The position numbers and the translations under genes were made by a program. A stretch of 17,493 nucleotides of DNA from contig JBAVEL010000056.1 of assembly GCA_049587715.1 (NCBI GenBank), positions 1 through 17,493 on the forward strand, in the 5' to 3' direction. Position 1 is the stretch's first letter. Each line of letters starts with the position of its first letter. The notes under the pieces were generated by a model. That model had not been told where the DNA came from, ran no database searches, and was given only the letters and a program-made list of their open reading frames with translations. Of this stretch, positions 7,450 through 12,259 are shown piece after piece. The stretch comes from JBAVEL01 sp049587715 (GTDB lineage Bacteria; Bacteroidota; Ignavibacteria; UBA10030; UBA6906).

Positions 7450-9189
7450 TCAGGGATTCATCATGAGATGTTCCGCGAGCGGCCCCAGAGCGAGCGCCGG
7501 CAGATAGCTCAGGGCACCCACAACCAGAATCACCGTCACCAGCCAGCAGACAAACAGGGGCGCATGGGTCGGCAGCGTGCCCTCGCCGGAGGGCACCCGT
7601 TTCTTCCGCCCGAGAGAGCCGGCAAGCGCCAGCGTCAGGATGGCGGTCCAGTAGCGGCCCACCAGCATGGCGGCACCCCCGGCGAAGAGGTAAAACGGTC
7701 TGGCTGCGTCCAAGCCGCCAAAGGCGCTCCCATTGTTGTTCGCCTGCGAGGAAAAGGCATACAGCACCTCGCTGAAGCCGTGGGCTCCGGGAGCGTTGAC
7801 GGCCGCCGTCCCCGCCTCCGTGCCCACCGCCAGCGCCGTCAGCAGGAGAACAACAAGCGGCGTGAGCAGGAGGCAGAGGGAGGCCAGGGTCATCTCGTAC
7901 ACCTCGATCTTGTGTCCCATGTATTCGGGGGTGCGTCCGACCAGCAATCCTGCAATGAACACGGCCACGACAACGAGCACCAGCATTCCGTACAGGCCGG
8001 AGCCCACACCTCCAAACACAACCTCCCCGAGCTGCATGAGAACCATCGCGGCCATCCCTCCCAGGGGCGTGAGAGACTCATGCGCGCAGTTCACGGAGCC
8101 GCAGGATGCAGCCGTGGTGGCGGTCGCCCACAGTGTCGAGGCCGCAATGCCGAACCGTGCCTCCTTCCCCTCCATGTTTCCGCCGCCCTGCATCGGGCCC
8201 CACTCCTGCTCCACGCCCAACGCCCCCATCGCCGGGTTGCCGCCCTGCTCCGCCAGATACATCACCGCCAGGAATGCCACAAACAGGAAGACCATGGCTG
8301 CCAGCAGAGCTCTTCCCTGCCGGGCATCCTCTGCCATGGCCCCGAAGGTGTGGCAGAGGGCGGCCGGAATGAGCAGGATGGCAAGCATCTCCAGGAAGCC
8401 GGAGAACGGCGTCGGATTCTCCAGAGGATGCGCCGAGTTTGCGTTGAAGAACCCCCCGCCGTTTGTTCCCAGCTGTTTGATGGCCACCTGTGAGGCCACG
8501 GGGCCGAGGGCGATGACCTGCCGGGCCTGCTCCCGACCTTCCGGCCCGGAGGGTTGTTCCACCACGGCGACCGACACGGACCCCCCGAGCGTCTGCACAA
8601 CACCCTGCGACACCAGCGCAAGGGCGAGCAGGAAGGAAAGCGGGAGGAGCACATAGAGGATGCTGCGGGTCATATCCACCCAGAAGTTGCCCAGGGTTTG
8701 CGCCGAGTGCCTCGTCAGGCCGCGCACGGTGAGCGCCAGCACCGCCATGCCCGTTGCGGCGGAGAGGAAGTTCTGCACCGTCAAGCCCGCCATCTGCGTC
8801 AGATGGCTCATGGTTGTTTCCCCCGCGTAGGCCTGCCAGTTCGTGTTCGACACGAAGCTGATTGCGGTATTGAACGCCATGTCGGGCGCGATGGGGCCCC
8901 GCTCCCCGGGATTCAAAGGGAGAATGTGCTGCACGCGCTGGAGAAGATACACGAGCACGCCCCCCAGACCGTTCAGGACAAGCATGGCCAGAGCGTTCCC
9001 GCGCCAGTCCATCTCCCTTGCCGGATCGATGCCCGCCCCGCGGTAGATCAGCCGTTCCACCGGACCCATGAGCGGAGTCAGGAAGGTCCTCTCGCCCCGG
9101 AAGACCCGGGCCATGAAGAGACCCAGGGGCCTCGCGGCGAGGAGAAGGACGGCAAGAAAGAAAAGCGCCTGCCAGATGCCGGGGTGCAT
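7450..9189 (-). CDS. kdpA: KdpA, K+-channel-like subunit of the Kdp transporter
   Basis: KdpA is the membrane subunit that binds and translocates K+. The start at 9189 (MHPGIWQALFFL) gives 579 residues, a normal length; the frame is open further upstream, but that sequence overlaps kdpF and does not look like KdpA. The pore-loop motifs are present in order: SNTNWQAY at 114-121, GTNGGGFFNANSAHPLENPT at 241-260, TATTAASCGSVN at 356-367 with HESLTPLGG, and SSQANNNGSAF at 480-490. About ten hydrophobic helices cover the length. The start overlaps the kdpF stop by one base (TGATG at 9187-9191), and AGAGG sits just upstream. One nucleotide separates its stop from kdpB. Everything indicates a functional subunit translated in a coupled chain. 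Confidence 0.97.
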   Translation of the reverse strand: MHPGIWQALFFLAVLLLAARPLGLFMARVFRGERTFLTPLMGPVERLIYRGAGIDPAREMDWRGNALAMLVLNGLGGVLVYLLQRVQHILPLNPGERGPIAPDMAFNTAISFVSNTNWQAYAGETTMSHLTQMAGLTVQNFLSAATGMAVLALTVRGLTRHSAQTLGNFWVDMTRSILYVLLPLSFLLALALVSQGVVQTLGGSVSVAVVEQPSGPEGREQARQVIALGPVASQVAIKQLGTNGGGFFNANSAHPLENPTPFSGFLEMLAILLIPAALCHTFGAMAEDARQGRALLAAMVFLFVAFLAVMYLAEQGGNPAMGALGVEQEWGPMQGGGNMEGKEARFGIAASTLWATATTAASCGSVNCAHESLTPLGGMAAMVLMQLGEVVFGGVGSGLYGMLVLVVVAVFIAGLLVGRTPEYMGHKIEVYEMTLASLCLLLTPLVVLLLTALAVGTEAGTAAVNAPGAHGFSEVLYAFSSQANNNGSAFGGLDAARPFYLFAGGAAMLVGRYWTAILTLALAGSLGRKKRVPSGEGTLPTHAPLFVCWLVTVILVVGALSYLPALALGPLAEHLMMNP

Positions 9190-9281
9190 CAGTCGAACCT
9201 CTCGGGGTCCACGAGCACTGCGAACAGATACGCAAGAAGGGCCGCTCCCAGAAGACCTGCGGCGACATCCATCCAGCTCAT
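9189..9281 (-). CDS. kdpF: KdpF, small single-helix subunit of the Kdp transporter
   Basis: This 30-codon ORF begins MSWMDVAAGLLGAALLAYLF and ends AVLVDPERFD. The pattern of one membrane helix with a short polar tail like xPERF is typical of KdpF (about 29 aa), which sits against KdpA and stabilises the complex. The start is well supported: GGAGGT lies 5 nt upstream of the ATG (plus-strand ACCTCC at 9287-9292). ATGA overlaps the stop of the small upstream ORF, and the stop overlaps the kdpA start. Its place directly before kdpA is canonical. Standard gene callers can easily miss it because of its size. Confidence 0.85.
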   Translation of the reverse strand: MSWMDVAAGLLGAALLAYLFAVLVDPERFD

Positions 9282-9385
9282 GAGCCACCTCCGGTTCTTC
9301 TGCGGTACAGAATATCGCAGATCCAGGCAAGCCCGTGCGCCAGAACAAAGAATGCCGCCAGGAGACCCAGACAGAGGGCGTCCAT
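9278..9385 (-). CDS. Small single-pass membrane ORF inside the kdp operon, function unknown
   Basis: A 35-codon ORF fits exactly between kdpC and kdpF. Its ATG at 9385 is 2 nt after the kdpC stop, and its stop overlaps the kdpF ATG (ATGA). The peptide starts MDALCLGLLAAFFVLAHGLA, continues WICDILYRRR and ends TGGGS. That is one hydrophobic helix followed by a basic patch, so the tail is probably cytoplasmic. It is not KdpF, which follows as its own ORF. I recall similarly shaped ORFs (FFxLxxGLxxLC-type) beside kdp genes in other bacteria but cannot verify that here. The tight spacing supports real translation, although the nearest purine-rich site (AAGGAG) is about 16 nt away, so coupling to kdpC would be needed. 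A role in assembling or regulating the Kdp complex is only an inference. Confidence 0.62.
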   Translation of the reverse strand: MDALCLGLLAAFFVLAHGLAWICDILYRRRTGGGS

Positions 9386-9387
9386 GA

Positions 9388-9984
9388 TCACGGCCCCCGA
9401 CGCTCCTTCCGCATGTCGTCCAGCGCGAGGTTCAACAGGAGGACGTTGACACGCGGCTCGCCAGGTACAAGGAGGTTTCTCTCCTCGGTGTACCTGTCGA
9501 CGCATGCCCGCAGCAGATCTTCCGGCACACCGCGTGCGCGGGCCACCCGCGGGAGCTGGTACAGCGCCGACGCCACGCTGATGTGCGGGTCCAGACCGCT
9601 GGCGGAGGCGGTCACCAGATCCACCGGCGCCGCGGCCTTGTTGCCGGAATCCGCGTCCGCCAGGAGACGCATCCGTTCCCGCACCCGGCGGGCCAGCGCC
9701 GGGTCGTTCGGCCCGAGATGTGAGCTTGCGGAGGCGCGACCGTCATACGGCCCCGGACGGGTGGCCGAGGGTCTTCCCCAGAAATAGGCAGGCGATGTGA
9801 AATGCTGCCCGATCAACTCCGAACCCACCACCTTGCCGTTCCGCCACAGGAGACTCCCGGCGGCCTTCGCAGGAAACAGAAGGCGGGAAAGCGCCGTGAT
9901 CGAAAGGGGGTAGAGCAGGCCCGTCAGGAGCGTGAAGACAGCTATCAGAATCGAGGATGCCCTGAGCATGCTCATCATATGCAA
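9388..9984 (-). CDS. kdpC: KdpC, accessory subunit of the Kdp K+ transporter, placed first in the operon
   Basis: This is a protein of about 198 aa with one N-terminal membrane helix (residues about 8-36, including LLTGLLYPLSITAL). The soluble KdpC domain follows: GSELIGQHF at 54-62, AYFWGRPSAT at 66-75, and the signature PVDLVTASASGLDPHIS at 120-136. KdpC is thought to raise the nucleotide affinity of KdpB. Start choice is uncertain. TTG at 9984 has AAGGAG 6 nt upstream (plus-strand ctcctt at 9991-9996), while ATGs at 9978 and 9975 are 12 and 15 nt from it but resemble other KdpC N-termini better. In known kdp operons this gene usually follows kdpB; here it leads the transcript. No conserved motif appears lost. 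Confidence 0.95.
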   Translation of the reverse strand: MHMMSMLRASSILIAVFTLLTGLLYPLSITALSRLLFPAKAAGSLLWRNGKVVGSELIGQHFTSPAYFWGRPSATRPGPYDGRASASSHLGPNDPALARRVRERMRLLADADSGNKAAAPVDLVTASASGLDPHISVASALYQLPRVARARGVPEDLLRACVDRYTEERNLLVPGEPRVNVLLLNLALDDMRKERRGP

Positions 9985-9990
9985 GAGAGT

Positions 9991-9996
9991 CTCCTT
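9991..9996 (-). promoter_or_regulatory. Ribosome binding site of kdpC
   Basis: AAGGAG on the minus strand is a strong Shine-Dalgarno match. It lies 6 nt before a TTG (9984) and 12 nt before an ATG (9978), so it leaves the kdpC start ambiguous while confirming that translation begins here. Confidence 0.6.
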
Positions 9997-10051
9997 GCCT
10001 GTTCGTTCCGAGACCAGTGTCGCGAGACTTCAGGAGAGGGGCAATGAAGGG

Positions 10052-10080
10052 AACATAAAGGATGCGCCCGGGCTCGTAAA
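10052..10080 (-). promoter_or_regulatory. Candidate promoter of the kdp operon
   Basis: On the minus strand TTTACG (10080-10075) and TATGTT (10057-10052) are separated by 17 nt, matching the sigma70 -35/-10 spacing with moderate hexamer agreement. Transcription would start near 10045, giving a leader of about 60 nt before kdpC. No clear KdpE-binding site was recognised. The assignment is by eye only. Confidence 0.35.
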
Positions 10081-10109
10081 GATTTCATCAAGCCCGTTCA
10101 GGGGCGGTT

Positions 10110-10138
10110 TTGGTTTCGGCCGTTTTTCTCCCTACGTT
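10110..10138 (+). promoter_or_regulatory. Candidate promoter of the homocysteine methyltransferase gene
   Basis: TTGGTT (10110-10115) and TACGTT (10133-10138) are 17 nt apart. Transcription would begin at about 10145, at the GTG chosen as the start codon, implying a leaderless mRNA. No ribosome binding site is visible upstream of that GTG, which fits but does not prove the idea. Confidence 0.3.
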
Positions 10139-10143
10139 CCGCC

Positions 10144-11067
10144 GTGGAAGGAATCCTGGGAAAGGCCCTGCATGCAAGGGGAAGACTGGTGTTGGACGGC
10201 GCCATGGGCACCGAGCTTCTGCGGCGGGGGGCGGATACCGGGCTTCCCCTCTGGTCCGCCCGTGCCCTCGCCGAGTGCCCGGAGACGGTGAGGGCCGTCC
10301 ACGCGGACTATGTGCAGGCGGGGGCCGACATCATCACCACCAACACCTTCCGCACCACCCCCAGGACATTCCGGAAGGCGTCTCTCCCCGATGCCTCCGC
10401 CCGGCTGACGGCCGAGGCGGTGCGGCTCGCTCGGGAGGCGCGCGCCGGGAGAGACATCCTCGTGGCCGGATCCATCGCCCCCCTCGAGGACTGCTACCAT
10501 CCGGAGTGTGTGCCCCCCGATGCCGACCTCGAGCGGGAGCACTCCCTCCATGCGGAGCGGCTGGCGGCGGCCGGGGCGGATTTCCTCCTGGCTGAGACCA
10601 TGACCACTCTGAGGGAGGCACGCGCCGTGTGCCGGGCCGCCTGCGCCACGGGACTGGAGACGGCCATCAGCTTCGTCTGCCGTGGGGACGGCCGCCTGTA
10701 CGGGGGGGATCCGCTGGAGGACGCGGTGCAGGCGGTGGCGGACGAAGGGGCGGCGGCGGTTTCCCTCAACTGCATGCACCCGCGCCTGGTGGACACACTG
10801 GTGGTGCGGCTTCTGAAGCTGACCGGTCTTCCCGTCATGGCATACGGCAATGTGGGCCGTCAGGGCATGGAGCGGACGGGGAAGGAGCTCGAGCGGGAGG
10901 TGGGGCCCGAGGCATACGCCGCACACGCCCTGGGGTGGCTCCGGGCGGGGGCGGCCGCGGCGGGGGGATGCTGCGGAACCACGCCCGGCCACATACGCCT
11001 TCTGAGCCGGAGACTGCGGGAGGAACAGGGAGGCAGCCCGGCGGGGGCAGGGAGTCCTCATCCATGA
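10144..11067 (+). CDS. Homocysteine S-methyltransferase family protein
   Basis: This 307-aa protein matches the zinc-dependent homocysteine methyltransferase fold (MmuM, BHMT, N-terminal module of MetH). Landmarks are VLDGAMGTELLRRG at 16-29, GADIITTNTFRTTP at 60-73, the SIAPLEDCYHPE loop, ADFLLAETMTTLREA at 145-159, and zinc ligands C210 (SLNCMHP) with C276-C277 in GGCCGTTP. Such enzymes transfer a methyl group to homocysteine to make methionine. The donor may be S-methylmethionine, betaine or methyl-folate, and the sequence does not settle which. No cobalamin or folate domain is attached, so it is a stand-alone module. The start is GTG at 10144; the conserved LDGAMGTEL begins about 17 residues later, as expected. 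It is divergent from kdp and convergent with the csp genes, so it is probably monocistronic. Confidence 0.9.
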   Translation: MEGILGKALHARGRLVLDGAMGTELLRRGADTGLPLWSARALAECPETVRAVHADYVQAGADIITTNTFRTTPRTFRKASLPDASARLTAEAVRLAREARAGRDILVAGSIAPLEDCYHPECVPPDADLEREHSLHAERLAAAGADFLLAETMTTLREARAVCRAACATGLETAISFVCRGDGRLYGGDPLEDAVQAVADEGAAAVSLNCMHPRLVDTLVVRLLKLTGLPVMAYGNVGRQGMERTGKELEREVGPEAYAAHALGWLRAGAAAAGGCCGTTPGHIRLLSRRLREEQGGSPAGAGSPHP

Positions 11068-11068
11068 G

Positions 11069-11218
11069 ATGACCGTGCCGTTCCGCTCCATAGGGGGGCT
11101 GCCGGCCGATCCGGCCCGGAGCCCGCCTCGGGAAGCACCGCGGACGTTGCGCCCCCGGGGACGGAGGAAGGGATTGCCGGAGCGCCTGCTCCAGACCCGG
11201 GTGCCGGACGAGGAGTAG
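11069..11218 (+). CDS. Possible 49-codon ORF, doubtful
   Basis: An ATG 1 nt after the methyltransferase stop opens a 49-codon frame starting MTVPFRSIGGLPADPARSPP and ending LLQTRVPDEE. It is Pro/Arg-rich, has no recognisable domain, and spans the hairpin at 11096-11124. The close spacing to the upstream stop is its only support; it may be a chance ORF in GC-rich DNA. Confidence 0.15.
   Translation: MTVPFRSIGGLPADPARSPPREAPRTLRPRGRRKGLPERLLQTRVPDEE
11096..11124 (+). terminator. Hairpin downstream of the methyltransferase gene
   Basis: GGGCT-GCCGG (11096-11105) pairs with CCGGC (11111-11115) and AGCCC (11120-11124), with a 5-nt loop and a 4-nt bulge. It begins 28 nt after the stop. There is no following U-run, so it may be a weak terminator or a 3'-end stabiliser. 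Confidence 0.35.
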
Positions 11219-11234
11219 AGAAGGAGGGGAAAAA

Positions 11235-11264
11235 CGGGGGCGGGAGCCCCCTCGGGAGCCCCCG
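11235..11264 (-). terminator. Rho-independent terminator of the csp genes
   Basis: On the minus strand CGGGGGC and GCCCCCG arms (11264-11258 and 11241-11235) form a 7-bp GC-only stem around a GC-rich loop. Five T follow at once (plus-strand A run 11230-11234). It starts 14 nt after the stop of the second csp gene and is the clearest intrinsic terminator in the window. Confidence 0.75.
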
Positions 11265-11278
11265 CCTCGAAAAGGAAG

Positions 11279-11482
11279 CTATACCCGCGAGATGTTGTAG
11301 GCCCGCCTGCCTTTGGCCTCCACCTTCACCTCGAACTCGACGGCATCACCGTCGTAGAGCGCATCCCGGAAACCCGTGTTCTTCACGTTGGATTTGTGGA
11401 AGAACACGTCATCCCCGCCCTGGGTTGTGATGAATCCGAAGCCCTTGGACGCATTGAAGAACTTCACCTTGCCTTTTTCCAC
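11279..11482 (-). CDS. Cold-shock domain protein (second of a tandem pair)
   Basis: This 67-aa single cold-shock domain has RNP1-like KGFGFIT and RNP2-like DVFFHK, and begins VEKGKVKFFNASKGFGFI. It should bind single-stranded RNA or DNA as an RNA chaperone in the cytoplasm. The start is GTG at 11482, chosen because AAAGGA lies 6 nt upstream and because the family normally starts two to four residues before KVKFF; the frame stays open upstream but is not homologous. VKNTGFRDALYDGDAVEF departs from the usual acidic loop of CspA, so it is diverged from its neighbour. It lies 67 nt behind the first csp gene, in the same orientation, and ends before a clear terminator. Confidence 0.92.
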   Translation of the reverse strand: MEKGKVKFFNASKGFGFITTQGGDDVFFHKSNVKNTGFRDALYDGDAVEFEVKVEAKGRRAYNISRV

Positions 11483-11511
11483 ATCCGATCCTTTCGGGAG
11501 AGTTCCGCGCC

Positions 11512-11529
11512 GGGGGGCCGGAGCCCCCC
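11512..11529 (-). other. Hairpin between the two csp genes
   Basis: GGGGGGC and GCCCCCC form a perfect 7-bp stem around a 4-nt loop, in the 67-nt gap between the csp genes and 29 nt before the second GTG. It lacks a T-run, so it is more likely a processing or attenuation element than a terminator. It could set different levels for the two proteins. Confidence 0.5.
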
Positions 11530-11549
11530 GCGGAAGTACACTGAAGCGT

Positions 11550-11750
11550 TCAGACCTTCGACACGTTGACGGCCTGCAGCCCCTTGGGGCCCGTCTCGAC
11601 CTCAAACTGCACACGGTCTCCCTCGTTCAGCGACCGGTACCCGTCGCCCGCGATGGCGCGAAAATGCACGAAGACATCCTCTCCGTCGGCGCGGGAGATG
11701 AAACCGTACCCCTTCGCAGCGTTGAACCACTTGACCATTCCCTGTTGCAT
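11550..11750 (-). CDS. Cold-shock protein of the CspA family (first of a tandem pair)
   Basis: This 66-aa classical cold-shock protein begins MQQGMVKWFNAAKGYGFI. It contains RNP1 KGYGFI, RNP2 DVFVHF, and the conserved GYRSLNEGDRVQFEV and GPKGLQAVNV. The family binds single-stranded nucleic acid and melts RNA secondary structure during cold shock or growth transitions. ATG at 11750 is preceded by AAAGGA at 8 nt. The 10-nt block CCGAAAGGAT around the ribosome binding site is identical ahead of the second csp gene, pointing to tandem duplication. A predicted leader of about 260 nt precedes the gene, a layout known for cspA-type mRNAs. I leave the symbol blank because paralogue identity cannot be assigned. 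Confidence 0.95.
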   Translation of the reverse strand: MQQGMVKWFNAAKGYGFISRADGEDVFVHFRAIAGDGYRSLNEGDRVQFEVETGPKGLQAVNVSKV

Positions 11751-11812
11751 GGAAAAAATCCTTTCGGTGAGATGATGGATGACGCCGGCGACGATGTGCC
11801 CCGCAAAGCTCT

Positions 11813-11831
11813 CTTCCCTCCGGGAGGGAAG
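11813..11831 (-). other. Hairpin in the predicted csp leader
   Basis: CTTCCCTCCGGGAGGGAAG on the plus strand is an inverted repeat with 7-bp arms and a 5-nt centre. It sits 63 nt upstream of the first csp start codon, within the predicted 5' untranslated region. It could form part of a temperature-responsive fold, although nothing in the sequence proves that. Confidence 0.5.
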
Positions 11832-12018
11832 GACGGGGCTTCTACGGGTGGAACTTCAGCGCAATTGGAGTCTTGAACTGACGATCGTCGATCTTGGAGG
11901 GACTCAACGAAAGGGCAGATTGAGGGACGTACAGTTGCAGCTTGAAGCCACCGGAACGGTGATCTGGCCTTCAGACCTCCCGCCCCGCGTGCCACACGGC
12001 ATTGTTCATTGTGCGTTC

Positions 12019-12047
12019 ATGATACGCATTCCCCGCCAGAGATGCAA
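12019..12047 (-). promoter_or_regulatory. Candidate csp promoter
   Basis: On the minus strand TTGCAT (12047-12042) and TATCAT (12024-12019) are exactly 17 nt apart. The -10 matches the consensus at five of six positions. Transcription would start near 12012 and give a csp leader of about 260 nt. Confidence 0.45.
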
Positions 12048-12097
12048 GCCCCCCCCGAGGGTCGTACCCACCGTCTTCCGGCCCCCCAGGCCCGTTC

Positions 12098-12126
12098 TTG
12101 CCCCTGGAGGGGGTCTTCTCTATATT
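12098..12126 (+). promoter_or_regulatory. Candidate promoter of the secreted BNR protein gene
   Basis: TTGCCC (12098-12103) and TATATT (12121-12126) are exactly 17 nt apart, with -10 agreement of five of six and -35 agreement of four of six. Transcription would start near 12133, leaving a leader of about 127 nt before the ATG at 12260. This is the best sigma70-like promoter in the window. Confidence 0.55.
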
Positions 12127-12128
12127 AT

Positions 12129-12220
12129 GGAAAGCAGGAATCACCGGAAAGCAGGAATCAGGGAAAGCCGGGTTCTGGAAGACACGGGGTTCTTCGGGAA
12201 CAGGGTTCCTCAGGGAAACA
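12129..12220 (+). repeat. Degenerate purine-rich tandem repeat in the leader
   Basis: GGAAAGCAGGAATCA occurs twice exactly (12129-12143 and 12146-12160). It is followed by decaying copies beginning GGAAAGCCGGG (12162), GGAAGACACGGGG (12177), GGGAACAGGG (12196) and GGGAAACAGG (12213), spaced about 15-19 nt. The cluster starts within a few nucleotides of the predicted transcription start and ends about 40 nt before the start codon. Confidence 0.7.
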
Positions 12221-12259
12221 GGCGTTGCCTTTCTCCGACACAAACACACGGGGCAGATC

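Larger units (their letters stand above)
11751..12259. other. 509-bp divergent intergenic region between csp and the secreted-protein gene
   Basis: No convincing coding sequence lies here. It holds two back-to-back promoter candidates (minus at 12019-12047, plus at 12098-12126), a predicted csp leader on the minus strand (about 12012 to 11751), a hairpin at 11813-11831, the palindrome GACGATCGTC at 11880-11889, a C8 run at 12049-12056, and a purine-rich repeat cluster at 12129-12220. Short ORFs crossing it lack family features. Confidence 0.7.

Noticed and set aside
3410..7466. Long plus-strand frames (616 and 867 codons) opposite kdpD, kdpB and kdpA
   Set aside because: Both are antisense to intact Kdp genes with all catalytic motifs, and their compositions (His, Arg, Gly and Pro-rich) look like GC-driven shadows.
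9190..9348. Upstream extension of KdpA to 9348
   Set aside because: The extension overlaps kdpF and the small membrane ORF and does not look like KdpA. The MHPGIWQ start at 9189 overlaps the kdpF stop as expected.
11068..11278. Possible riboswitch or small RNA in the gap after the methyltransferase gene
   Set aside because: Only simple GC hairpins are present, and they fit 3'-end structures of the converging genes. No known riboswitch core was recognised.
11483..11614. N-terminal extension of the second cold-shock protein to 11614
   Set aside because: It is Arg/Pro-rich without homology and overlaps the end of the first csp gene. A GTG with a good ribosome binding site lies at the family-typical position.
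12098..12259. Extension of the BNR protein frame upstream of its signal peptide
   Set aside because: It would translate through the predicted promoter and repeat leader and place about 54 polar residues before a clear signal peptide.
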